A DNA stretch of 64,000 nucleotides. Source: Methanocalculus alkaliphilus (lineage in GTDB: Archaea > Halobacteriota > Methanomicrobia > Methanomicrobiales > Methanocorpusculaceae). The number at the start of each line of letters is the position of its first letter. Positions within the stretch are counted from its first letter, which is position 1. The notes beneath the pieces are model-generated. The model saw nothing but the letters and a program-made list of their open reading frames with translations, was not told the origin of the DNA and searched no databases. Made by a program: the position numbers and the translations under genes. Below, piece by piece: positions 7,638 to 15,204 of this stretch. The stretch covers positions 186,001 through 250,000 of the forward strand of contig NZ_JALJYG010000001.1 in the NCBI RefSeq assembly GCF_024170505.1. Direction: 5' to 3'.

Positions 7638-8054
7638 ATGGAGAATAGTTGCCAGACTGATGATCCACGGCGTGCCCTCCTCAAAGTAAGCGGCACGACC
7701 ATCCAGGAGAAGTGTGCAGAGCTGGGCATCATCCCCGGAGGGAGACACCCATTGGGAATGCTCAACGAGATCGCTCTGAAGTATGGGATCGATATCTATC
7801 TCTTCCTGGATGAACGGATTGCCCGCCACTCGACGATGAAAGATGATCTCGAGGACTTCAGGGTCGTTCCACCCCAGGCACGACCATATCTTGAGGTCAG
7901 AGACTTTTTCCGGATGGTCAGGGACCAGCAGCTTCCAGTCTCCGACCCGGAGAATCTATCAGCTGAGATCATCGCCATCGGGGAGACAGAGTGTGTCTCC
8001 TGCGGGGGTGCAAGCTATAAACCCTATATACGTTCATACCTCCCTCCACCGTAA
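7638..8054 (+). CDS. Small orphan protein, copy B (intact form)
   Basis: 138-residue soluble protein with no recognised domain. The conserved N-terminal half (SCQTDDPRRALLKV, CAELG, GMLNEI, KYGID, LFLDE, RHS) is shared with copy A. The C-terminal half here is charged and ends with a Cys pair (ECVSCGG) and an aromatic/proline tail. No membrane helix or signal peptide is present. It lies 43 bases behind antiporter copy 3, on the same strand, as copy A lies behind copy 2, so co-transcription is likely. It could be a regulatory or accessory subunit for the antiporter; this is inferred from position only. Confidence 0.7.
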   Translation: MENSCQTDDPRRALLKVSGTTIQEKCAELGIIPGGRHPLGMLNEIALKYGIDIYLFLDERIARHSTMKDDLEDFRVVPPQARPYLEVRDFFRMVRDQQLPVSDPENLSAEIIAIGETECVSCGGASYKPYIRSYLPPP

Positions 8055-8133
8055 AGATCATTATGATGGAGAGGACTCCAGGGGGAAGAGGGTGATTATC
8101 CTTCCATCCGGGCTTCCCCGGCAGGAAGAAGCC

Positions 8134-8143
8134 TTTTTATAGC
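8134..8143 (+). promoter_or_regulatory. TATA box for the Yip1-domain gene
   Basis: TTTTTATAGC about 24 bases before the ATG at 8163, the spacing expected for a transcript with little or no leader. Confidence 0.5.
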
Positions 8144-8162
8144 ATCATTCCAATTCTATGGT

Positions 8163-8735
8163 ATGTCACTTCCCTTCATCGAAACAGTGAAAGGTATGAT
8201 CACCGATCCCGGAGAGACGATCAGAAGAAGCAGATCGGCCTCCCTTGGGGATGCGATCATCTATTACCTGATCATCCTCGGTATCTTCTCTCTCCTCTCG
8301 GCGGCGGTCACCAGGCTCCTTGGAGATGCCCATCCGATGCCGCTCTCGCCTGCCGGAGATATCGCCCTTGCCGCAACCTATCTTGTAGGTATTATCATCG
8401 GAGGGACCATCGCCCTTCTCATCATCGGTGCCATCCTGCATATCTGTATTAAAATATTCGGGGGATCAGGAGACTATACAGACACCGTTCGCGCATTCTC
8501 ACTCGCCGAGACACCTGCTGCGGCAATCGGATGGATACCGCTCATTGGTCTCTTTGCCGGCATCTGGGGATTCATCCTGATGGTGATGGGGGTGAGTGAA
8601 TATCATGGGATATCAACGCTGCGGGCTGTTATTGCAATACTTCTCCCGTTCATCCTGCTGATCATTCTTGCAGTCCTTGCCTTTATGTTCTTCATGGTCG
8701 TCCCCGGACCCGTGACGGTGACAGAAGTTTTCTGA
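8163..8735 (+). CDS. Yip1-domain membrane protein
   Basis: 190-residue integral membrane protein with the Yip1 pattern: a short amphipathic N-terminus (FIETVKGMITDPGETI) and about five hydrophobic helices (roughly residues 30-54, 67-98, 119-143, 152-168, 169-184). Archaeal Yip1-like proteins are common but mostly uncharacterised; the name comes from a eukaryotic membrane-trafficking family. It lies downstream of the antiporter array with its own TATA box. Function unknown. Confidence 0.75.
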   Translation: MSLPFIETVKGMITDPGETIRRSRSASLGDAIIYYLIILGIFSLLSAAVTRLLGDAHPMPLSPAGDIALAATYLVGIIIGGTIALLIIGAILHICIKIFGGSGDYTDTVRAFSLAETPAAAIGWIPLIGLFAGIWGFILMVMGVSEYHGISTLRAVIAILLPFILLIILAVLAFMFFMVVPGPVTVTEVF

Positions 8736-8783
8736 CCACTCCTCTTTTTGATAAGATATCCTGAATGACAAGGAAGGAGAGCG

Positions 8784-9677
8784 ATGCAGCGCATTGAGGA
8801 TCTCCTTGGACCCCTTCATGAAGGGGTCTGGGAGGTGGTGATCCCAAAAGATTCGGTCCAAAGGCTCCCGGATACCCGGTGGACCAGATCCAGGATTAAT
8901 GTACCGACACCCGGCACCATCGCCAGTTATCGGAGCGGCCAGTACCATCTGCATGAGACGGCGACTGAGTACCGGGTTCACCTCGACAGGTACGATCCAA
9001 AGAAGCATCCGTTCCTGCATCTGATCGATGATGCTCCACTCGTCCTGATGATCGTTGATACCGTCGCAGCTCTTGTAACAGATTCGAGAAATGCGCTTGG
9101 AAATACCGGATCGATCCTTGAAGAGCAGAAGAAGGCGTGGAAGCTGATGATCCTGACCGGGCTCTTCCTGATCCTCCTTGGCGGATGGATGGCATCTGAG
9201 CCCTCCAGCACATTCGATTCGATAACCCGGTATATCGTTCCACTCATCCTCATCGGGATATCCATCCCGTTCCTCAGATCAGGAATCGATATTCATCCAT
9301 TCAGAATACAGTCTGTAGGGAGGCTTATTCTCGGGACCGGTATAGCGTTTATCGGGTTTTCAGCATTCTTTGAAGAACCGGAATGGACAGCCGGAGTGCT
9401 CCTCCTCGTCGTCACCGTCTGGACATTTGCCAGTGCATGGGTCTCCTTTGGCCATACATTTCGTGTACGAAGAGGGGGTCTCCAGGAGGTGGCCCCGAGG
9501 TTTCTTGTCGGGGCCCTCTCCCTTCTGGTTGCGATTGCAGCCCTCTTCGCACCTGATACAATAATTATCGCCCTTGTCTTCATCCTCGCCGGGATCGCCA
9601 TTCTCTTCGGCTGCTACCTCATCCTCGAAGGAGTCGCATTCCGGAGAAGGATGAAGAAACCACGCTTAAAAATCTGA
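8784..9677 (+). CDS. Membrane protein with N-terminal soluble domain
   Basis: 297 residues: a soluble N-terminal part (1-118) rich in charged and aromatic residues, then six hydrophobic segments at about 119-136, 148-167, 180-196, 201-220, 240-258 and 261-283, in HdeD/DUF308-like helix pairs, and a basic tail. A GGAAGGAG Shine-Dalgarno stretch precedes the ATG. The gene follows the Yip1 gene by 48 bases and ends 8 bases from the convergent RuBisCO gene. I recognise no specific family for the N-terminal half. Confidence 0.7.
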   Translation: MQRIEDLLGPLHEGVWEVVIPKDSVQRLPDTRWTRSRINVPTPGTIASYRSGQYHLHETATEYRVHLDRYDPKKHPFLHLIDDAPLVLMIVDTVAALVTDSRNALGNTGSILEEQKKAWKLMILTGLFLILLGGWMASEPSSTFDSITRYIVPLILIGISIPFLRSGIDIHPFRIQSVGRLILGTGIAFIGFSAFFEEPEWTAGVLLLVVTVWTFASAWVSFGHTFRVRRGGLQEVAPRFLVGALSLLVAIAALFAPDTIIIALVFILAGIAILFGCYLILEGVAFRRRMKKPRLKI

Positions 9678-9685
9678 AGGGGGGA

Positions 9686-10978
9686 TCAGATCGGCTTATA
9701 CGATCCCCACTTCTCAAGTGCCCGGCCAAGCTCTCGCGCCTTCGTTGCCTTCTCCTCAAGGGTGATGCCATCCTGCCATGCCTCAATCGCCTGCATCGCT
9801 GCTGTAGCACCCGCCCGGGTACCATCAGGATGGCCATGGATACCGCCGGAGACGAGGAGGACGAGGTCCTCGCCATAGATATCAAGGACATCAGGGACGA
9901 GCCCGGGATGCAGTCCACCGGATGAGACCGGGAAAGCGCTCTTAATCCCATGCCAGTCCTGATCAAGCGACATATGCCCGACCCCGGTGACCTTCTTCTC
10001 CCGCAGAATATCCGCAAGAACCTTCGCATCATCAGCCGTCCCGACAAGTTTTCCGACCGCCGTGCCGGTGTGAATCTGTGAGATGCCGATGAGACGCATG
10101 GTTTTTGCGAGGAACTGCATCGAGATGCCATGCCTCGGATCGCGATCGAATGCGGCATGCATTGCCCTGTGTGCATGGATCGCAAGCCCGAGGTCCGAGC
10201 AGTAGTCGCGGAGGGTCATCACCGCGGCGGTACCGACTACAACAACATCGATCATTGCGTAGTTCCATCCGTTCTCTACAAGGAAGTCCGCACGCTGTTT
10301 CATCGTCTCGGTATCTGCTGTGATATTGAGGAACGCCGACTTCTCCTCTCCCGTCTCGCGCTCAGCCTTCTCCCGCATATCTGCAAGGGCGACGACCCGG
10401 TCTTCAAACCGGTTGAAGGTTGTCGAGGTGAGGTTTTCATCATCCTTGACACAGTCAAATCCGCCCATCCAGGTCTCATACCCGATCTCGGCATGTTCGG
10501 CTGAGGAGAAACCGATCTTCGGCTTTGGAACGGCTCCTGTCATCGGTCTGCCCTGGATTCCCATCATATCCCGTATTCCATCCATCCCGAAGTGGGGCCC
10601 CTTGAAATGGCGGAGGTATGCCTCCGGGAGGGTCGCATCGATGAGACGGAGATGATCAACCGCCTTCATCCCGAAGATGTTTCCGGCGATGCCACTTAAG
10701 AGCTGGACGAGGTTCCCCTCCTCCCAGAGGCCGGCCGGATAGGCGATTTTGAGGTAATGACCATCAATATCAAATGCCGTTGCCTGAAGATCCCGCATCC
10801 TGGGGGGGAGGGAGTGCAGGGTCGTCCATGTCCCGGTTGAGCTCTCTGAGGCGATCCGGCCTGCCGCCTCCTTCTCACTGATTCCCTCTGCCGGATCAAA
10901 TGAGAAGAGACAGACGATATCGTCTCTGGCGGGTGTGTAGGTGAGGTCAACAAACTCATTGTACCAGTCGATTGCCAT
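9686..10978 (-). CDS. rbcL: Ribulose-bisphosphate carboxylase large chain, form III
   Basis: Archaeal form III RuBisCO. It converts ribulose 1,5-bisphosphate, CO2 and water to two 3-phosphoglycerates; in archaea it works in AMP/nucleoside salvage rather than the Calvin cycle. Start placed at the ATG beginning MAIDWYNEFVDL (430 residues) because a GGAGAAGG site lies just before it. Catalytic marks: KPKIG at 152-156, carbamylated lysine in GGFDCVKDDE (K178), HRAMH, the loop-6 lysine in GTAVGK, and phosphate-binding SGGIHGHPDG. No small subunit, AMP phosphorylase or ribose-1,5-bisphosphate isomerase is in the window. A SRAP gene lies directly upstream. Confidence 0.96.
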   Translation of the reverse strand: MAIDWYNEFVDLTYTPARDDIVCLFSFDPAEGISEKEAAGRIASESSTGTWTTLHSLPPRMRDLQATAFDIDGHYLKIAYPAGLWEEGNLVQLLSGIAGNIFGMKAVDHLRLIDATLPEAYLRHFKGPHFGMDGIRDMMGIQGRPMTGAVPKPKIGFSSAEHAEIGYETWMGGFDCVKDDENLTSTTFNRFEDRVVALADMREKAERETGEEKSAFLNITADTETMKQRADFLVENGWNYAMIDVVVVGTAAVMTLRDYCSDLGLAIHAHRAMHAAFDRDPRHGISMQFLAKTMRLIGISQIHTGTAVGKLVGTADDAKVLADILREKKVTGVGHMSLDQDWHGIKSAFPVSSGGLHPGLVPDVLDIYGEDLVLLVSGGIHGHPDGTRAGATAAMQAIEAWQDGITLEEKATKARELGRALEKWGSYKPI

Positions 10979-11016
10979 ACCTTCTCCTTGGTGCACCCTG
11001 TTGATAAATCCGTCTG

Positions 11017-11592
11017 CTACCACCAGTGATGCCGATCCGGTGGGGTGATGAGAGAGGGATCATCCAGAGCATCCGGATGGTTGATCGCTATTCCGACCCT
11101 GATGATCTGAAGGGGTGGGTCGATTCGGACGGGATCTCCACCACTGAGGAATGTGATCCCGGCATCAATCGGGAGGAGGAGGGGCATCCTTTGATGGATG
11201 GCTTGCACGGGAGGAACAGCAGGGCAGGTGATGATCAGAAAAAAGTCCCCGGTGGTGAGCCCGGCGGCATACAGGAGAGGCGTATCCGGAGATGAGATAT
11301 ACCAGGGCTCTCTCACTGAGCCGACAGGCGTCCATTCGTAAAACCCACTCATGGGAACGAGGCAGCGTCTTCTCCGGCTGTACGATCTCTCAAAAATGCG
11401 TTCAATGCGTGCATTTATCTGTCTTCCCCCATCCTGCCGTGGGAGCCCGAAGACGGCCTTGTGGATCGTCAGATCAGTGGTCACGACCGGGAGGCGCTGG
11501 CCAGGTGCACAGTTATAGCGTGGTGGCAGGACAGGACCCCCAAATTGTTCGGCAAGGAGTCGTGTCCCGATGATCGTATAGCGGGAGCACAT
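11017..11592 (-). CDS. SRAP-domain protein (YedK/HMCES family)
   Basis: 191 residues. SRAP proteins crosslink to abasic sites in single-stranded DNA through the amino group of Cys2 and protect them. The catalytic Cys2 follows the initiator Met (MCSRY); other family marks are PRYNCAPGQ, INAR, RRCLVPMSGFYEW and IHQRMPLLL. It is slightly short for the family. It lies 38 bases upstream of the RuBisCO start on the same strand, possibly co-transcribed by chance of position. Confidence 0.92.
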   Translation of the reverse strand: MCSRYTIIGTRLLAEQFGGPVLPPRYNCAPGQRLPVVTTDLTIHKAVFGLPRQDGGRQINARIERIFERSYSRRRRCLVPMSGFYEWTPVGSVREPWYISSPDTPLLYAAGLTTGDFFLIITCPAVPPVQAIHQRMPLLLPIDAGITFLSGGDPVRIDPPLQIIRVGIAINHPDALDDPSLITPPDRHHWW

Positions 11593-11647
11593 CCCCTGAC
11601 CTCACCCCGCCGGAAGAGAGACAGCCCCACTGCTCATAAAAAAATAG

Positions 11648-12313
11648 TTAGATGGTTTTAAAGCAGAGATACCAGTCTTTACACTCGTATCCTTCTTTAT
11701 CCCGGATCTCGGACTGCTCAACCGTCTTGGGCGGGGGAACCACAACCTTGTCTCCAGGCTGCCAGTTTGCAGGTGTTGCAACACTGTGCGTGTCGCTCGT
11801 CTGGAACGCCTTTAAGAGGCGGACGAGCTCGGGGATATTTCTCCCGTTTGAGAGCGGGTAATAGAGGATACCCCTGATGATCATCGAGGGATCAATGAAG
11901 AAGACTGCACGGACCGCAGCAGTGCTGCTCTGGTTTGGATGAATCATGCCAAAGAGTGATGCGACATGCATATCCAGGTCAGCTATCACCGGGAATGGGA
12001 TCTTCACCCCCATCTTCTCTTTGATGTTTCGCACCCATGCAAGGTGTGAATGGATGCTGTCAATCGAGAGGCCGACAAGCTGGGCATTCAGTGCCTGGAA
12101 CTCATCATCCGCTGCTGCAAGCGCCATGAATTCGGTCGTGCAGACCGGGGTGAAGTCTGCGGGATGTGAGAAGAGGACGACCCACTTCTTATCCTTGTAA
12201 TCGGATAATTTCATGACACCATGTGTCGTCACAGCCTCAAAATCCGGGGCTTCCTCTCCGATCCTCGGCATCACCGGGGGGCATTCACAGCAGATATCCA
12301 TATCATCGCACAT
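11648..12313 (-). CDS. Peroxiredoxin, archaeal Prx6-like
   Basis: Thiol peroxidase reducing H2O2 and organic peroxides. The peroxidatic Cys lies in HPADFTPVCTTEF and the family arginine in AAVRAVFFID. Two C-terminal cysteines (CKDWYLC) could resolve the sulfenate, as in archaeal Prx6-type enzymes. The N-terminus has an unusual Cys cluster (MDICCECPP). Start chosen at the ATG giving MCDDMD, with GGAG 12 bases upstream; a GTG four codons earlier overlaps the previous stop and is an alternative. Last gene of a desulforedoxin / AhpD-like / peroxiredoxin run. Confidence 0.93.
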   Translation of the reverse strand: MCDDMDICCECPPVMPRIGEEAPDFEAVTTHGVMKLSDYKDKKWVVLFSHPADFTPVCTTEFMALAAADDEFQALNAQLVGLSIDSIHSHLAWVRNIKEKMGVKIPFPVIADLDMHVASLFGMIHPNQSSTAAVRAVFFIDPSMIIRGILYYPLSNGRNIPELVRLLKAFQTSDTHSVATPANWQPGDKVVVPPPKTVEQSEIRDKEGYECKDWYLCFKTI

Positions 12314-12321
12314 CAATTGAA

Positions 12322-12687
12322 TCACTCCTTCATAATCTCTTCCATGGCACTCTTGCCATGAACATAGGCAGGCATCCCGGAGAGCATGAAGGTGACCCGA
12401 AGACCCTCCTCGATCTCCTCCTTAGTCACCCCAAGTTTCTTTGCACCGGCAAGCTGGGCTCGAACAGCATGTTCATCCCGGAGAGCAGCGGCGATTGAGA
12501 TGGCAAGCACCTTCTTGGTCTTTCGATCAAGTGCTCCGTCAGCCCAGATATGCTGGTCAAATTTCATGACCATCTCAAACATATCCGGCTCCTTCTCCAT
12601 CAGTCCACGGAAGAAGACCGGGACTTTTCCGATCTTCTCCTCAAGCGACTGGAGATCCTTCGCTTTCTGATCCATAGTACCGTTCAC
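12322..12687 (-). CDS. Carboxymuconolactone decarboxylase-fold (AhpD-like) protein without cysteines
   Basis: 121 residues with the AhpD/CMD helical fold signature (KTKKVLAISIAAALRDEHAVRAQLAGAKK, split over two helices, then EEIEEGLRV). In redox-active members this region holds CxxC; here it reads RDEHAVRAQ and the protein contains no Cys at all, so it cannot be a disulfide reductant. The start is GTG overlapping the desulforedoxin stop as GTGA; an ATG four codons later is possible. Position between desulforedoxin and peroxiredoxin points to an oxidative-stress role, perhaps structural or non-redox. Confidence 0.85.
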   Translation of the reverse strand: MNGTMDQKAKDLQSLEEKIGKVPVFFRGLMEKEPDMFEMVMKFDQHIWADGALDRKTKKVLAISIAAALRDEHAVRAQLAGAKKLGVTKEEIEEGLRVTFMLSGMPAYVHGKSAMEEIMKE

Positions 12688-12809
12688 TCCCTCAGTGCCA
12701 TTGGCTGGCCGCAGCAGATCAGCTCTCCTCCGCCAACCTCTTTCACTTCGACGACGTTTTCACAGATCTCACAGACGAAGATCTGCCCTTCTTCAGATAC
12801 ATTGACCAT
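12684..12809 (-). CDS. dfx: Desulforedoxin
   Basis: 41-residue protein beginning MVNVSEEGQI. It has the desulforedoxin iron site: CEIC at residues 13-16 and the adjacent pair CC at 32-33 followed by GQPM. Such proteins form dimers carrying one Fe(SCys)4 centre each and pass electrons, for example in superoxide or peroxide reduction. The stop overlaps the next start (GTGA), so it is the first gene of an operon with the AhpD-like protein and the peroxiredoxin. Its length, slightly above the ~37 residues of free-standing desulforedoxin, is normal. Confidence 0.88.
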   Translation of the reverse strand: MVNVSEEGQIFVCEICENVVEVKEVGGGELICCGQPMALRE

Positions 12810-12876
12810 TTTCAACACCTCTTTCGATTATTCTCCTGCCTGACGGTGCATTGCTGCACAAAGCACTAAAAAGACG

Positions 12877-13119
12877 TTAGATGTTAGATCCACCGCGTTT
12901 TGGAGGTTGGTTTACATCCTCGGCAGTCTTGATGTCAGGCCTGATATGGGTCATCGGGAAGCACTGGTACTCAGCGCACTCGCAGGTCGGACATTTTCTG
13001 AGATCCTCCTCGACTTTGCTCAGGACCATCTCAGCACCGCAGTCGATGCAGACATACTTGCCCGGGTTTGCCTTCGTTCCAGCCTTTGCAATTTCACAAC
13101 GTTCTTCTGGATTTCCCAT
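12877..13119 (-). CDS. Small zinc-ribbon / rubredoxin-like protein
   Basis: 80 residues with two CxxC-type knuckles, YVCIDCGAEM and RKCPTCEC, a classic metal ribbon, plus an extra Cys near each end of the core (C8 and C53). Similar short ribbons occur next to oxidative-stress genes in anaerobes. It could bind Zn or Fe; spacing alone does not decide. It has its own strong TATA box and sits upstream of the desulforedoxin operon on the same strand. Confidence 0.75.
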   Translation of the reverse strand: MGNPEERCEIAKAGTKANPGKYVCIDCGAEMVLSKVEEDLRKCPTCECAEYQCFPMTHIRPDIKTAEDVNQPPKRGGSNI

Positions 13120-13151
13120 TGGTTTTTCACCAGAACGTGGATAGAACCTAA

Positions 13152-13162
13152 GAATATATAAC
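13152..13162 (-). promoter_or_regulatory. TATA box for the zinc-ribbon gene
   Basis: On the minus strand the box reads GTTATATATTC; a start about 25 bases on, near 13,132, would leave a leader of about 13 bases before the ATG at 13,119. Because TATATA is symmetric it may also serve the flavoprotein gene on the plus strand. Confidence 0.6.
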
Positions 13163-13266
13163 TATTTTCAATGAGGAACTGAATAAAAGAGAATACCTGC
13201 ATGAGACATCACTGGACCCGTCAATCGGCTGAAAGGCTTATCTTTGCACAGGTAGAGAAAGGGGGC

Positions 13267-13890
13267 ATGGGATGCAATCTTGTCGCACTCCTTGGAAGCC
13301 CCCGCCAGGAGGGAAATACCGCAAAGCTCCTCCAGGAAGCTGTCCGGGGAGCAGAGGAGGCCGGCTGTTCAGTTGAGGTGATCCATGTTCCAAGACTTCA
13401 GATCAGGCCCTGCATGGAGATCTTTGCATGCAAAACCAAGGCTGAATGCGCAATAAAAGACGATATGGAGACCTATTACACGAAGATACGGGATGCTGAC
13501 GGCCTGATCGTCGCCACCCCCGTCATGACGATGGGGGTGCCGGGTGCGCTCAAGTCCTTCCTTGATCGGTTCCAGGTCTTCTACATGGCAAAGTATGAGA
13601 GGGGCGAACCCCTTGTAACACCAAAAGAGCGAAAGATCCGTAAAATGCTCCTCCTCTCTATTGCGGGGATGAATATACCAAATCTCTTCGCCGGGCTCCT
13701 GCAGACGATGCATGCCTTCGGTGAGATCACCGACTGTCCACTCTGGAAGAAGGTTCTTCTGCCGGATATGGACAATGTCAGGGATATCACAACCCGGCCA
13801 GAGGTGCTGAAAGAGGCTTATGAGAAGGGATATGCCCTTGGTGAGGAGATTGAAAAAGCAAAATCAGAAGTAGCCCTCTCCATGGAGTGA
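13267..13890 (+). CDS. NAD(P)H-dependent FMN-binding oxidoreductase (flavodoxin-fold)
   Basis: 207 residues from the ATG in MGCNLVALLGSPRQEGNT, the FMN phosphate-binding loop. Later marks are RPCMEIFACKTKAEC and DDMETYY, then VIATPVMTMGVPGALKSFLDR. It resembles the iron-sulfur flavoprotein (Isf) family, but the cysteines are spaced Cx6Cx5C instead of the compact cluster motif, so an Fe-S cluster is doubtful. Frame is open back to an ATG at 13,201; the later start fits family N-termini better but its GGGG stretch is very close. The 3' end overlaps convergent radC by 27 bases. Confidence 0.85.
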   Translation: MGCNLVALLGSPRQEGNTAKLLQEAVRGAEEAGCSVEVIHVPRLQIRPCMEIFACKTKAECAIKDDMETYYTKIRDADGLIVATPVMTMGVPGALKSFLDRFQVFYMAKYERGEPLVTPKERKIRKMLLLSIAGMNIPNLFAGLLQTMHAFGEITDCPLWKKVLLPDMDNVRDITTRPEVLKEAYEKGYALGEEIEKAKSEVALSME

Positions 13891-14544
13891 ACAGAACCCC
13901 TTCTCAGAGACGATGATGTGATCGATGAGGCGGATTCCAAGGACCTCCCCGGCCTCGGCGAGCTTCTTTGTGACCGCAATATCATCACTGCTTGGTGTCA
14001 GGCTCCCGGAGGGATGGTTATGCATCAGGATGATCGAGGCGGCACGGTCAGTGATCGCATCCGCATAGACCTCCCGTGGATGGATCTGGCTCTGATTGAG
14101 GATCCCCTTTGTGATGGTCCTGTACCCGATCAGCTCATGGGCTCCATTGAGGGTGATACAGATGACATGCTCCTGCCGCTCACGCCTGATCGACTCGGCA
14201 TAGGGGAGGGCATCCTCAGGCTGTGTTATTTTTGGTCGGAATGTCGTATCAAGAAATCGCCGCGTCAGCTCGATTGCAGCAAGTATCTGGCAGGCCTTCG
14301 CTTCCCCGACGCCCTGAATCTTCAGAAGGTCTTCGCATGTGACCGCGTCCCGTTTCTCCCGGAGACAGGCACTTATCTTCGCTGAGAGGGTGGTGACGTC
14401 ATGTCCCCGGATCCCCCTGCCGATGATCGCCGCCACCAGTTCATCATCCGAGAGGGTACAGGCCCCCCGTGAGAGAATCCTCTCTCTGGGGCGATCGATC
14501 ACCGGGGTCTCCCTGATATGGCGTACTTCCGGCCGGAGCTTCAT
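13864..14544 (-). CDS. radC: RadC family JAMM/MPN-domain protein
   Basis: 226 residues. An N-terminal helix-hairpin-helix region (LLKIQGVGEAKACQILAAIEL) precedes a JAMM domain with the metal motif HNHPSGSLTPSSDD. RadC was named for DNA repair but its biochemical role is uncertain. Length and domain order are normal. Divergent from the rubrerythrin gene; 3' end overlaps the flavoprotein gene. Confidence 0.93.
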   Translation of the reverse strand: MKLRPEVRHIRETPVIDRPRERILSRGACTLSDDELVAAIIGRGIRGHDVTTLSAKISACLREKRDAVTCEDLLKIQGVGEAKACQILAAIELTRRFLDTTFRPKITQPEDALPYAESIRRERQEHVICITLNGAHELIGYRTITKGILNQSQIHPREVYADAITDRAASIILMHNHPSGSLTPSSDDIAVTKKLAEAGEVLGIRLIDHIIVSEKGFCSLHGEGYF

Positions 14545-14631
14545 TCTATCTTTGTTTCTTGCCTGCTCCGGTTAAGGATGTCGTTCGGCATCACCAAAAC
14601 ATTTTTCCTGTACCAGGGCTATTGAAGAGGT

Positions 14632-15132
14632 ATGGCAACAGAACAGGATATTATGGAGGCATTTGCCGGCGAATCACAGGCAAACAGGAAGTACGCAATC
14701 TTTGCCGAGAAGGCAAAGGAAGACGGGTATGCAAATGTGGCACGCCTCTTCCGTGCAGCCTCCCAGGCCGAGGAGATTCATGCAAGGCGCCTCCTCAGGG
14801 TCGCAGGGCTGATCAGAACAACGGCAGAGAACCTGAGTGGGGGTATCGAGGGTGAGACGCATGAGTTCATGACGATGTACCCTGAGTTCATCAAGCGTGC
14901 CGGGGAAGAGGGACGGAAGGATGCCGAGATCACCTTCACCCATGCGATGAAGGCTGAGGAAGTGCATGCCGGATTGTATAAGGATGCCCTTGCGGCGGTC
15001 ACAAAGGGTGATGATATCGTCGTCAAAGATGTCAGACTCTGCCCGGTCTGTGGAAATATTGCCCTTCAGGATCTGCCTGAGAAGTGCCCGATCTGCGGTG
15101 TTCCCGGGACAAGCTTCCAAAACGTTGAGTAG
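14632..15132 (+). CDS. Rubrerythrin
   Basis: 166 residues. A four-helix di-iron domain with EIHARR and EVHAGLY motifs is followed by a rubredoxin-like ribbon (CPVCGN ... CPICG). Rubrerythrin reduces hydrogen peroxide in anaerobes using electrons from rubredoxin-type donors. Somewhat shorter than the common ~190 residues. Followed by a T-rich stretch (CACTTTTTTCTC, near 15,145) that may end the transcript. Confidence 0.93.
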   Translation: MATEQDIMEAFAGESQANRKYAIFAEKAKEDGYANVARLFRAASQAEEIHARRLLRVAGLIRTTAENLSGGIEGETHEFMTMYPEFIKRAGEEGRKDAEITFTHAMKAEEVHAGLYKDALAAVTKGDDIVVKDVRLCPVCGNIALQDLPEKCPICGVPGTSFQNVE

Positions 15133-15204
15133 AAGCCTGCTCTCACTTTTTTCTCAGCAGATTTTTGCAAACATTCATCTACTATTATACCTACAATTCA
15201 TTCT

